Origin: a virus
IMG/VR virus record: IMGVR_UViG_3300037294_000662
Span: 1 to 38,616 of that record
Direction: 5' to 3' (one strand)
DNA: 38,616 bases
Both the position numbers and the translations under genes were made by a program. Shown piece by piece: positions 1 to 8,535 of this stretch. Below the pieces are notes generated by a model, which was not told where the DNA came from, did no database searches, and worked only from the letters and a program-made list of their open reading frames with translations. Numbering within the stretch: the stretch's first letter is position 1; every line of letters starts with the position of its first letter.

Positions 1-834
1 TTAAAACAGCCTCAAACCTCCTTTTGGATTGCTCAGATCATAATTAGCAGTCAATACCTCAATTTTTTTCTTTCCTGGTTTCCCGGTTCCATTTGCAACG
101 CTCACAGTTTGCTCTATATTCCTCGTATTCCAGCCAATGTCCTTGCTGTACTGCTTCAATATCTCGCTAGGGTATGACGACATAAGAAACTTCCCTTCAA
201 GCTTACTGAGCGTCTTAAGCAGGTTTTCGAAGTCATCTTGTGAATACCCATCATAGTGGCCACAGTCGCTGTTGAAGTATGGAGGATCACAATAGAAGAA
301 TGCATCAGCATAATCCCTATTATTGATCACTCTGATAGCGTCAGTGCATTCTATTTGCACGTTCTGAAGCCTGATCGAGTAGTCAATTGTGAAGCTGTCA
401 CGTTTCTTAGCGATCTTCTTAGACGTAGTTCCTTTGGATCGATCATAGCCCCAACTACCGTCAAGCATCGCTGAGAAGCTTTGCGAAGACAGTACCCAAA
501 CAGCCCAAGCACGCTGTATTCGGCTAAACATGTGAGGATTGTTGTAGATGACCGTAGCGTCATTGTGCAGACTCCTGGAGTGAAGTGAGATCCTAACCAT
601 CTTTTCCAGCTCCACATACTCATTCTGTACGATCTCATAGAAGTTGATTAGCTCTCTATTGTAGTCATTCACCACTTCGCATGGGCTAGGATGTTTGATC
701 CAAAACACTGCACCGCCTCCAACAAACGGCTCGACATACGTCTGATGGTCTGGAAACAGAGGAATGATTGTAGTGACTAAATTTTGTTTGCCTCCGTAAT
801 AACTGATCGGAGTGTTGAGTTCTTTTTGTACCAT
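1..834 (-). CDS. dam: DNA adenine-N6 methyltransferase (Dam/D12 class)
   Basis: This 277-residue protein should transfer a methyl group from S-adenosylmethionine to N6 of adenine in duplex DNA. The AdoMet-binding motif I reads EPFVGGGAVF at residues 35-44 and the catalytic motif IV reads DPPY at 183-186. The N-terminal YYGGKQ signature at 12-17 is typical of the D12 class. The ATG at 834 is preferred over an upstream in-frame codon at 873 because it is preceded by AGGAAAA and begins directly before the conserved region. It is the last gene of the leftward late transcript, after the tail hub gene. This matches the place where Mu keeps its mom modification gene, so a role in protecting phage DNA from host restriction is inferred. 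The recognition sequence cannot be read here; GATC is only the family default. Confidence 0.93.
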   Translation of the reverse strand: MVQKELNTPISYYGGKQNLVTTIIPLFPDHQTYVEPFVGGGAVFWIKHPSPCEVVNDYNRELINFYEIVQNEYVELEKMVRISLHSRSLHNDATVIYNNPHMFSRIQRAWAVWVLSSQSFSAMLDGSWGYDRSKGTTSKKIAKKRDSFTIDYSIRLQNVQIECTDAIRVINNRDYADAFFYCDPPYFNSDCGHYDGYSQDDFENLLKTLSKLEGKFLMSSYPSEILKQYSKDIGWNTRNIEQTVSVANGTGKPGKKKIEVLTANYDLSNPKGGLRLF

Positions 835-855
835 TTTTCCTGTTATATTTGACTT

Positions 856-939
856 CCCGCAATGACAAAGCATGCAAATGCAGCCTTAGACCTACCTCCG
901 GTCGTGTGCTTTTGCATGCTTATTCTTTGTTATTGCGGG
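856..939. repeat. Long imperfect inverted repeat between tail hub and dam
   Basis: Arms at 856-878 and 911-939 are complementary over about 23 bases, interrupted by a 6-base bulge (cttatt) in the right arm. The loop is about 32 bases. Both arms contain the sequences cccgcaat and catgcaaa. Transcription from the tail genes into dam must pass through it, so it could fold as an RNA stem that attenuates or protects the dam message. It may equally be a REP/MITE-type palindrome with no regulatory role. Confidence 0.75.
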
Positions 940-972
940 ATCTTTAACAGGGAAGGCCGGGGGTTCTTTTTT

Positions 973-3783
973 CTACAGCCTGAACCGATTGAACGTCCAC
1001 GCTGTGCCATCATAGCACATAAATGCACAGTCTCCCTGGCCACTACTCGCGCCCATGCCTTTGGCAGTCACAAGTCCAGTGACACGAATATTCTTTCCAT
1101 TGCCCCTGATGTTCACATCACCTATATTTCTTCGAATGATGATCAACTTTCCCGGACGTGGATCAGCTGGCAGATCCACATTGATCGATGAGCTATTATA
1201 GCAACTTATAAAAGTGTCACTGTGACTGCATTCATAGCTAACCGTTGTCTGCATCACCCCAATATTCAGCCCGCCAGCAAACAGGGTATTAAACCACCCT
1301 CCATAGCTTGGATTCCCAGCCGCCGCATCCGTCGCATCATACCCGATCACTCCCGCCCGAATTCCGAAGGCTGAAAAGAACTTCTCCTTCAATATCCCAA
1401 GCAAGCTCCCGTAATGCTGATTCGTAGGCAACGAGGAGGCTGTTAGGAACGAACCCTCACTCATTACTCCATTTTGGGTCATCAGTACCACATTGCTAGA
1501 GCCTGCCTTTTGGATCTTAAGACCGGCACTTGGGTTCGCCGCATTAGATGCATCCACAGCCGTATCGAGCGTGATGGCTAGATTGCCATCCGCATCGTAG
1601 AACTTCAGATTATGCAGCGGTACAGGCGGATCAGCCCCATTATCTGCAAGGATCTCGATTCGCTTGCCGGTCGCCGCTGTCTTCAGACTATTCACCCGCA
1701 GGTTCTCGATCACCCCATCCACCGCAAAGACAGCATTGGCAATAATAGCCCCTCTGATTGTCAATTTACCTTCGGCTGTCACGCCCCAATCAAGGCCGTT
1801 CTCTTCATCGCCCAAGTTGAAAAGCCCCTGACCTACATCGAAGAAGTTCAAGCCGTCAAGGCTCTGAATCCTTCCCGTGGTGATCGTATCACCAACGATG
1901 AAGGTCATCCCCTTGGTGAACATAAAGTATCGCAAGCCATTCGCCCCAACGGGATAGAGTATTCCCAACCAGAAGTGATAAAAGCCTGCCTCAGCATCTG
2001 TCTTGATCGGCTCGGTACTGATCACCCACGTGCCCGAAAGAGCCGATTTGTTACACCTCGCATAGACGTAGTACTTCGACCCCTGCAAAAGTGCATTCAC
2101 GATTACCGGGTCCATCGCCCAGATATAGCCCAGGCCCTCTATCTCGATTTCAAAGTGAATGAGCTCGCCTCCGGAGATCCTGATTCGATTCGGGTCACCT
2201 TCATAGTTCGCCTCGATCTCTACATTCGATAGTCCAAAATTCTGGCTGCTTGCCCCAACCGACAGGGCTAAAGTCTCAATACTATTCGGCTTGATCTTAG
2301 TCCCATCAAAGTACCCGTCTTGATCGAAAACATTATTTTCAAAGTCCCTGAACCTCTTGATCGCATCGCGATAGTTTTCGGCTCTGGTCCGGTCAAAGGT
2401 CACAATATCAATTTTTCCCTTCGCCGTATCCTTGATTATCCGCTCCACGATACTCACCGGGATCGTATCCGCTATCTGAGCCGTAATATTACTCGGATTC
2501 ACAAGCGGATAGGAGATCGAATAGATCCGGATCAGGTCATCCAGCCCCAAGGCCGTGTCCTTCACCCTCACTTTCATTCCGCAGGCGATTTCCACGCCAT
2601 TCACCCGGATGTACTTCTCGTCTATCTCTAGGGTATAGGTAACTCTCGGGATCTTCACCCTGTCATGATATTCGGTAGCAGCTGCCAATAACGCTGCCTC
2701 AGCCGCATCGATATAGCTCTGAGGCATCTTGATGTCCACAAGGGTATATTGATCTCCGATTTCGGGAACGAAGCTCGGAGCCTGCGGCATCACCGTGTCA
2801 TTCGCCTCAACCCGATCATTGAACACGATCGTCTTAGTCGCATGGACATAGCTCTTGATTTCAAATTCCTGACCCGCCAATGCCCCTGACTTGAACACGA
2901 TCTTCGCCACTACACCTTCTAGCAGCTGCGCATTCAGATCAAAGTCAATGCTCGCATCGGTCACCGTATTCTTATTAGCCGTAGCGGTCACCGATCCTGT
3001 TCGGTTGGGAAAAATATCCTCAAATGTCACCGTCCCTTCCTTAATTCCAAAGTTGGCCACATTGGCTTCCAGGTACCTCACTGCCGGGTCTCCTGTCTCG
3101 AATACCAGTCGCTTAGCTCCCCCTCGATAGTCGAAGCTCAGGTTCTTTTCAGCACCGAAAGCAAACAAGCGGGTAATTACCCCTTTCTCCACCACGCTAG
3201 TTCGAGTGAGCTGATACAGCCCTTTTCCTCGCCCATACTCGACTTCGTACAGCGAGGCAAAGCCCACATCCGCTCTTACAATGATCACCTTTTGCACCAA
3301 ACGGAATTCCAACTTAAAAGCCTCCATAATACGGCTTAGAGCCTGCCTGCAACTTTCGCCATTAAAGGCTATATAAACGGGGTTTAAATCAGCATCCACA
3401 TCCATCGTCCAACCCGCATCGATGCTATTCATATTATCAAGCACCAGCTGAAGGAACTCTGACGGCGTGCCAAAGTACGTGAACTCAGCCGCTCCCTCAT
3501 CCATCATGATTTTGTTGAATAACTTATATAGCTCACTTTCAAAAGTCGCCGCATAGCGATAGGTGATGTTATTCACTTTCACCACCTGAGGCACAATATT
3601 CAGATAGAATTTCTCTACTCCAACCTCGATGTAGTCACCAAGCTGAGGATGGATCGGCGCAGCACTCACCCAGCTGGCATCTACCTTGTGCTCGCCCATC
3701 AATTGATACGTCAGTCGGGAATCCGTCCCGATTTTCGCAGTATGAATAGTAACTCCTTCACGTTTGATTTCTAAGCTGTCCAT
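973..3783 (-). CDS. Large tail hub / tail endopeptidase-like protein with receptor-binding C-terminal part
   Basis: This protein of about 936 residues has an N-terminal part (about 1-430) resembling siphovirus tail hub or prophage-tail endopeptidase proteins: antiparallel strands, a segment from about 80 to 240 on tail-associated loading and folding, and a central segment rich in ADxI/V motifs. The C-terminal half (about 500-936) is beta-rich with Gly, Asn and Ser, like fibre or baseplate-attached receptor-binding regions. The listed frame also extends to a TTG at 3798, but the ATG at 3783 follows an A/T-rich leader typical of Bacteroidota starts. It follows the fibre genes, whereas hub genes usually come directly after the distal tail gene. 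Role at the tail tip is inferred from size, composition and location; no catalytic site was identified. Confidence 0.75.
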   Translation of the reverse strand: MDSLEIKREGVTIHTAKIGTDSRLTYQLMGEHKVDASWVSAAPIHPQLGDYIEVGVEKFYLNIVPQVVKVNNITYRYAATFESELYKLFNKIMMDEGAAEFTYFGTPSEFLQLVLDNMNSIDAGWTMDVDADLNPVYIAFNGESCRQALSRIMEAFKLEFRLVQKVIIVRADVGFASLYEVEYGRGKGLYQLTRTSVVEKGVITRLFAFGAEKNLSFDYRGGAKRLVFETGDPAVRYLEANVANFGIKEGTVTFEDIFPNRTGSVTATANKNTVTDASIDFDLNAQLLEGVVAKIVFKSGALAGQEFEIKSYVHATKTIVFNDRVEANDTVMPQAPSFVPEIGDQYTLVDIKMPQSYIDAAEAALLAAATEYHDRVKIPRVTYTLEIDEKYIRVNGVEIACGMKVRVKDTALGLDDLIRIYSISYPLVNPSNITAQIADTIPVSIVERIIKDTAKGKIDIVTFDRTRAENYRDAIKRFRDFENNVFDQDGYFDGTKIKPNSIETLALSVGASSQNFGLSNVEIEANYEGDPNRIRISGGELIHFEIEIEGLGYIWAMDPVIVNALLQGSKYYVYARCNKSALSGTWVISTEPIKTDAEAGFYHFWLGILYPVGANGLRYFMFTKGMTFIVGDTITTGRIQSLDGLNFFDVGQGLFNLGDEENGLDWGVTAEGKLTIRGAIIANAVFAVDGVIENLRVNSLKTAATGKRIEILADNGADPPVPLHNLKFYDADGNLAITLDTAVDASNAANPSAGLKIQKAGSSNVVLMTQNGVMSEGSFLTASSLPTNQHYGSLLGILKEKFFSAFGIRAGVIGYDATDAAAGNPSYGGWFNTLFAGGLNIGVMQTTVSYECSHSDTFISCYNSSSINVDLPADPRPGKLIIIRRNIGDVNIRGNGKNIRVTGLVTAKGMGASSGQGDCAFMCYDGTAWTFNRFRL

Positions 3784-3818
3784 GGTTAAATTTGGCAATG
3801 GGTTGGGGTGAGATACTT

Positions 3819-4046
3819 TTAAGTGTTTTGATTATCGGAGGAGCTATCTGGCTCAACTCCCGATTTATTTTCCTGCGTTCTGAGGGAAGATGGATCAGGC
3901 GTAGGAAGCGGCATTAAATACCTCTCCAGCTGCTCGATCACCGGATTGCAGAACACCCCGGGAAACTGAAGGAGCCATTCCTTATTTTTTGCCCATTCTG
4001 CTTCTGACATGATCATGGCTTTGGGCGGTTGGGTTGGATTTTTCAT
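3819..4046 (-). CDS. Small hypothetical tail-region protein (75 aa)
   Basis: This is a 75-residue hydrophilic protein, rich in Pro, Ser and Asn. It begins two bases after the stop of the preceding gene and lies 35 bases before the tail hub start, so it belongs to the tail transcription unit. The middle (about 14-44) contains Trp and aromatic residues and could form helices; the C-terminal 25 residues look disordered. I do not recognise the family. Similar small genes between fibre and hub genes are often fibre chaperones or baseplate accessories, but nothing in the sequence shows that here. Confidence 0.6.
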   Translation of the reverse strand: MKNPTQPPKAMIMSEAEWAKNKEWLLQFPGVFCNPVIEQLERYLMPLPTPDPSSLRTQENKSGVEPDSSSDNQNT

Positions 4047-4048
4047 TT

Positions 4049-4474
4049 TTAAAGTAGTCTAGGCTGTAATACAATTACCTTGGTAAGCGGATCAGTCGAG
4101 TAAGTGAAAGTGCTTGATAAATTCGTTTTGTCTTTTTTTAATAGAACGGTCTTAGTTCCGGATACATCAACAACAACCGAGGCAATTCCTAGTATGTCGG
4201 TAAACTGAGTAAAGTCACCTCCTGTATTTTGGACCGTGACTTGAGCTCCGGCAAGTGGGTTGCCTCTGAAGTCGGTTACCTGTATGAATCTATTTTGCTC
4301 TGAAAATTCTAATGTGAATCCTTCGAATCCAACTGGAAATCTTCTAAAGCCAGAAGCTCCTTCAGTAAAAACAAAGCCCTCAAACCCCAAAGCGTTTTTG
4401 GGGTCGATCGTTTTTTCAGGACTTGTAAAACCTTCAAATCCATCTGGCGGCAGGGTTGGGTCAGAATAAGCCAT
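4049..4474 (-). CDS. Tail-associated protein with four GFxxF repeats and an Ig-like domain
   Basis: This 141-residue protein starts at an ATG that overlaps the upstream stop as TAATG, which decides the start over an in-frame codon further upstream at 4519. Residues about 10-60 hold four repeats of the form GFEGF, GFEGF, GFRRF, GFEGF spaced roughly 13-15 residues apart. Residues about 65-141 resemble a carboxypeptidase-regulatory-like or bacterial Ig-like fold (pattern FRGNPLAGAQVTVQNTGG followed by TDILGIASV). Such domains on phage tails commonly bind surface carbohydrate weakly. The aromatic repeats may be a docking segment onto the spike encoded just upstream. The function is inference; the repeats are seen directly. 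Confidence 0.65.
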   Translation of the reverse strand: MAYSDPTLPPDGFEGFTSPEKTIDPKNALGFEGFVFTEGASGFRRFPVGFEGFTLEFSEQNRFIQVTDFRGNPLAGAQVTVQNTGGDFTQFTDILGIASVVVDVSGTKTVLLKKDKTNLSSTFTYSTDPLTKVIVLQPRLL

Positions 4475-5835
4475 TAAACCCGTTGCTGATCTAGTACGAC
4501 AATAATATCCACGGCACAAAGGTTGAAATTAGAAAGAGGAGAACCGATTGCCCTTGGGTCTCCATTTCCGTAAACCGTACCTCCGAATGGAGCGTGCTGC
4601 GGAACGGTTGAGTCTTCATGAAGCAGATAGGTTCCGGCTCCGGCTCCGTCGTTATCCCAAGCGGAATCCAAACTTGCTTGATTTGCATTTGGGTTAAGAG
4701 AAGTCCTCATAAAATAAGTCAATCGCCTTGGCTTGTCAATACTTCCAGCAGGCAGGCCCAGAAGCCTGACCGCATCGGGTACGTTATTATTTTCTGCTGT
4801 TCCTGCGGCTGCTCCTTTCCAAAACGCCAGAATAGTTCTTAGCGAAAGGACTCCGAAGGTTATTGGCGTGATCGATACCTTTCCTGTCATTCGAATTTGA
4901 CCAAAAGCTTGGCCTGCCAAGGTCGAAACTGCAAGGGGATTGGCAGTATTCATATTGGTATAAACAAATTGAAAATCGGTATTGTCTAGTCTAAATATCG
5001 TAGCGGGTTTAACTGCTCCGATGAAAAAACCTAAGAAGGCGCGTTTCAATAGTGGCGAAGTTGGCTTCACGGTTTTGGAATAAATGTCCAAAAATTCGGG
5101 GTCCAAGCAAGAGAAATTTCCACGAGTGTAGAAAGCAGGAAATACTGTTATTATGTCTAAAACTCCTGCGTCTGCATCCGTTCTTACTGAGCCGTCCCAA
5201 TTTCGTTTTGATTCGTATAAAATACCGTTCCGTGAAATTTGCCCATTAATACAAGCGTTATCAAAATTATTTGCCGCCGCGAAAGTTTCGGTATTTCCCG
5301 TAGGTAATATGACATTTTTAGAGAAAAACGCACCGCTCCACCCTAAAGAGTAAATAGTGTTAGTTATTACTATGGGGTTTAGGACTATGCAGTTATAGAC
5401 CGTAGCACCTAGTCCTACGGTATTTAAAGGGTTCGCGGAGGGTAAAAATATTGACCTATTGGCGGCAAAAGTGTTATTTGGCGACAAGTGCCCTTGTACG
5501 TTCTCGTAAATATTATCGACGTTTGCGTTTTGCGCGTTACTGTGCCCTAGACTCGATACATTTTTAAACCAAATATTTTTCCAAACGCTTCCCCCCGCAA
5601 GTCCTAGACTTCCGTTAAGCCCATCAATTATTACTCGCCCGTCGCCTTGCATAGTTTTGGCCAACCCACCGAAATTATTTTCTCTATATACTCCCGAACC
5701 GATCACATTAACCCCGCCCAAAGCAGAAAGCCCCGCAATAGTTAATTTAGGCAAAGTCGGATCGGTTCCTGCGTTTGCGTTATTTCCGCCCCATTCCGAA
5801 GCGTAAGCGTTTCCTGGTATTTTAAATCTTGACAT
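4474..5835 (-). CDS. Putative tail spike with right-handed beta-helix-like repeats
   Basis: This 453-residue protein starts with a sequence of the type NAYASEWGGNNANAGTDPTLP, followed by many short Asn/Gly/Val-rich turns (to about residue 290) typical of right-handed beta-helix proteins such as pectate-lyase-like tailspikes. The C-terminal third (about 300-453) is a separate, probably globular domain. It lies between a fibre gene (3 bases away) and the GFxxF-repeat gene, overlapping the latter. Its codon use is visibly more A/T-ending and includes more rare codons than the flanking structural genes, which suggests a recently swapped host-recognition gene. A role in binding or cutting a host surface polysaccharide is inferred; no catalytic residues were assigned. 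Confidence 0.65.
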   Translation of the reverse strand: MSRFKIPGNAYASEWGGNNANAGTDPTLPKLTIAGLSALGGVNVIGSGVYRENNFGGLAKTMQGDGRVIIDGLNGSLGLAGGSVWKNIWFKNVSSLGHSNAQNANVDNIYENVQGHLSPNNTFAANRSIFLPSANPLNTVGLGATVYNCIVLNPIVITNTIYSLGWSGAFFSKNVILPTGNTETFAAANNFDNACINGQISRNGILYESKRNWDGSVRTDADAGVLDIITVFPAFYTRGNFSCLDPEFLDIYSKTVKPTSPLLKRAFLGFFIGAVKPATIFRLDNTDFQFVYTNMNTANPLAVSTLAGQAFGQIRMTGKVSITPITFGVLSLRTILAFWKGAAAGTAENNNVPDAVRLLGLPAGSIDKPRRLTYFMRTSLNPNANQASLDSAWDNDGAGAGTYLLHEDSTVPQHAPFGGTVYGNGDPRAIGSPLSNFNLCAVDIIVVLDQQRV

Positions 5836-5838
5836 GTT

Positions 5839-7395
5839 TTAGGTGTTAATTATTTGAACTATTGCCTTGTTGTTTGCTCCCCATTCTAGTTTTACTCGGT
5901 TCCAAACGTCAACGGTATTTAGCCAATCGTCATAGACCACCACCACATCGGTTGAATTCCAAAAAGGTTTGTTTACCCCGTTGGCTTTTATGTAAAGCGT
6001 GACTCCAAACCCAACCTGAGCGCCTGCGCTATTAATCACGAGTTCTGTGCTGTTAGTAATTACATGAGAAAGCACTTGGTTATCGGTTGCAAAGTTGATC
6101 GTCAATTGAGTCAGTCCGGAGCCATCATTGGCTGTGCCTTGATGTGTATTTTCAATCTGTAATACAGCCTTGCCTTGCGGACTCCATTCTGCATAAAACC
6201 GATTCCAGAATCCGGCTGTATTTACCCAATTGTCCCAGATCACTGTGAAATCTCCCGTTAGAGTTGGCTTGTTTACTCCGTTGGCTTTGATGTATAGCTT
6301 ATTGGAATTCCCAACTACCGCCAAGGGAGTGACCGCCTGAACTGATAACTGAATAGCTCCAGCCATTTCATGGATGTATCTGTAATTCTTGTCGAATTTT
6401 AGGATAGGAAAAGTGTCGAGATCAGTTAAAATTGGCGAGGGGCTTCCCCCGCCTCCTCCAAGACCCTCCAATTGACTTTTAACCACATATTCATCCAGCT
6501 CCACCGCTGCCACTCCCTTAATCGGCTTCGCACTCACCAGGTGAAGCAGCTCTGCTACAAAAGCATCATATTCTACCGGCTGAGTGACCGGATCAAAGGG
6601 GTTCACCGAATACACGCCCACAACCTGGCTACTCACCGGAGTACCGTCTTTGATCAGCGGAATTGCCCCATCCACAAAGCCCGCATACTCCAATATCTTC
6701 GCCTCATACCCGGCAAACTGACCGATCGTAAACCCTCTGACGAAGTCAGGCACACTCGCATCCGGAGGAGGCATATTGGTTGGACTGTAGAAATCCACCC
6801 CTGCCGCTTCCCAGGCTGCACCCACTCGCTTCAGAAAAGTTCCGTTCGCAGCCACATCCACCCCGGCATCCACATTCGAGTGCGAGCCAAGCGAGTGAGA
6901 CGCTGGCGCAAAGGTCAAAGGCTTGCCCGTTACCTCTGCCCAAGTTGGCACCCAGGCCACAGGCCGATATTGCCCCGCATGATTTCCCCATCCAAAAGCC
7001 GAATCCCAGTTTCCCATTCTCAAAGCCGTGATCCCTCGCACGGGATCAGGTACCGTGGAGTCCGCAGGAGGTGGATTACCTACACCGTAAAAGTCCACGG
7101 CTACAGCCTGAAATGCTCCTCCCACTTTCTTCAGGAACGTCCCATCTGCCGCAGCATCCACCGAATCAGCCACATTCGAGTGACTTCCGATCGTATGAGC
7201 CGCTGGCGCAAAAGTCAAAGGCTTCCCCGTCACCGCTGCCCAAGTCACAGGATTGGCCGCAATAAGATTCAGAATCGACTGAATCGTAAAGCCCCTGCTC
7301 TTCCCATCCCCCGCATCAAATCCAAACACCCGATCCAAAGCGACCGGATTCGCCTTCAGCGGAAATAAATCATCAAACGCTACAATCCCGCTCAT
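5839..7395 (-). CDS. Tail fibre protein with two pairs of internal repeats
   Basis: This 518-residue protein contains two copies of a module of about 100 residues that begins with a WAxVTGKPLTFAPA motif and continues through GSHSNV and GTFLK (about residues 51-150 and 151-250). The corresponding DNA copies are 300 bases apart, near 6901 and 7201. The C-terminal part holds a second duplicated unit of about 80 residues with the motif LYIKANGVNKP (near 365 and 460). A Gly-rich hinge (GGGGGS) lies near residue 315. Such repeats are typical of trimeric tail fibres. The start overlaps the upstream gene as ATGA, so the two are probably translationally coupled. Binding target unknown. Confidence 0.8.
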   Translation of the reverse strand: MSGIVAFDDLFPLKANPVALDRVFGFDAGDGKSRGFTIQSILNLIAANPVTWAAVTGKPLTFAPAAHTIGSHSNVADSVDAAADGTFLKKVGGAFQAVAVDFYGVGNPPPADSTVPDPVRGITALRMGNWDSAFGWGNHAGQYRPVAWVPTWAEVTGKPLTFAPASHSLGSHSNVDAGVDVAANGTFLKRVGAAWEAAGVDFYSPTNMPPPDASVPDFVRGFTIGQFAGYEAKILEYAGFVDGAIPLIKDGTPVSSQVVGVYSVNPFDPVTQPVEYDAFVAELLHLVSAKPIKGVAAVELDEYVVKSQLEGLGGGGGSPSPILTDLDTFPILKFDKNYRYIHEMAGAIQLSVQAVTPLAVVGNSNKLYIKANGVNKPTLTGDFTVIWDNWVNTAGFWNRFYAEWSPQGKAVLQIENTHQGTANDGSGLTQLTINFATDNQVLSHVITNSTELVINSAGAQVGFGVTLYIKANGVNKPFWNSTDVVVVYDDWLNTVDVWNRVKLEWGANNKAIVQIINT

Positions 7396-8342
7396 ATCCG
7401 TATCAGTATTTTTGCACCTTCAGTAGTCGCCACATAGTTCCCAACTGTATCACCCAAAAACTGCCAGTTTTCCGAGGTGACGTATTCAGTCGCTTCGGTG
7501 AAGTTGATCACGATCCGGGCCGTCGCCTTGTAGTCGATTACCACCTGATCCACTGTGAAGCCTTCTTCACAGAATACAATCCGGATCAGATCATCCGCGA
7601 TATACAGCACCTTCGTACCGGCAGCCGCAAAAAGTGCGTACAGCCCCGACAGGATCGTTTTCAATCCTGCATAGTCCACCGCTTCGATTGCTCCCGTCAG
7701 CTTATATTTTCGGGCTCCGGTTTTTGTCACCTGAAATCCCTCCGTTACATAGCTCTGTGATTCACCCGATTTGGGTTTCGGTCTGTTCAGCATGCCTTCC
7801 AGCGATGCCCTTGATATGCCCAACTGACGAAAGTCAACCAGCGCAAAGCCCAACGTACTCCAGGCGATCCCATTAATCCCCGGCACCACATCCACATCCA
7901 CCGCCACAGGGATCACCCCAGTCAGATTGCAAACAGGCTCCCGAAAGGGAATCATCCCTGCCAGGCCTCCTTTTCCAAGATCCTCTATCTGGATCTCATC
8001 CCGTACCAGCACTTCCCAACTCCCAAAATCACAACTCAGCGTCGCCAACCCTGTCAGTCCTTCGATCAGATCATAGAGCTGAAATAACTTTGCATAGGCC
8101 GCATTCGTATCCGCTGCCTCAATCAAAAAATGAAAATCAATATCCCGACCGCCAAAGAAGATCTCACCCGCACTCACATACGGCTCCACTCCATCCCGAT
8201 CACCCCAGGGGTGATTCGTTTTGTTGATGCGCCTCGGAAAATCCAACTCACCCGACACAGCGATATTACTCCCCTTCGCCTTGCTCTGGCTGGGGATCAT
8301 TCCCAAAGTTGATAGTGCTGTTCCGTTTATATAGTATTCCAT
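7392..8342 (-). CDS. Distal tail (Dit)-like protein
   Basis: This 316-residue protein directly follows the tape measure gene, the usual place of the distal tail protein. The N-terminal half contains Ile/Leu-Gly strands and a segment resembling the Dit galectin-like adaptor fold, and the C-terminal half repeats a similar strand pattern. The protein is expected to form the ring at the tail tip that joins the tube to the fibres. It is separated from the tape measure gene by a repeat array of 175 bases, and its stop overlaps the next start. The assignment rests on order, length and fold-like features, not on a diagnostic motif. Confidence 0.65.
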   Translation of the reverse strand: MEYYINGTALSTLGMIPSQSKAKGSNIAVSGELDFPRRINKTNHPWGDRDGVEPYVSAGEIFFGGRDIDFHFLIEAADTNAAYAKLFQLYDLIEGLTGLATLSCDFGSWEVLVRDEIQIEDLGKGGLAGMIPFREPVCNLTGVIPVAVDVDVVPGINGIAWSTLGFALVDFRQLGISRASLEGMLNRPKPKSGESQSYVTEGFQVTKTGARKYKLTGAIEAVDYAGLKTILSGLYALFAAAGTKVLYIADDLIRIVFCEEGFTVDQVVIDYKATARIVINFTEATEYVTSENWQFLGDTVGNYVATTEGAKILIRI

Positions 8343-8360
8343 AATTCCTTTTTACCCAAC

Positions 8361-8535
8361 ATCCGACATCGGTCATCCCACATCGGTCATCCCACATCCC
8401 TCATCCAACATCGGTCATCCTACATCGGTCACCCAACATCGGCCACCCAACATCGGTCACCCAACATCGGTCATCCTACATCGGTCACCCAACATCCCTC
8501 ATCCAACATCGGTCATCCTACATCCGACACCCTAC
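8361..8535. repeat. Array of 25 heptamers (7-bp tandem repeat) starting in the tape measure stop codon
   Basis: The plus strand reads as 25 consecutive 7-mers of the pattern a(t/c)cnnnc, such as atcggtc, atcccac, atcctac and acccaac, often alternating so that the array also looks like a 14-mer repeat. The last unit (accctac, 8529-8535) contains the TAG stop of the tape measure gene at 8532-8534. The array fills nearly all of the 189 bases between the tape measure and distal tail genes. It has no unique spacers and no ORF, so it is not a CRISPR. A related array lies at 15548-15645. Confidence 0.95.

Noticed and set aside
1612-2232. 206-codon plus-strand open frame inside the tail hub gene
   Set aside because: Antisense shadow with no recognisable protein features and no leader.
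973-3798. TTG start at 3798 for the tail hub protein
   Set aside because: An ATG at 3783 with an A/T-rich leader is five codons downstream and fits better.
4474-5835. Diversity-generating retroelement target
   Set aside because: No reverse transcriptase, no template repeat and no CLec-type C-terminus seen in the window.
6472-7368. 298-codon plus-strand open frame opposite the fibre gene
   Set aside because: His/Arg/Ser-rich shadow caused by the repeated coding sequence of the fibre gene.
8361-8535. CRISPR-like array
   Set aside because: Units are 7 bp with no unique spacers of normal length, and there are no cas genes.
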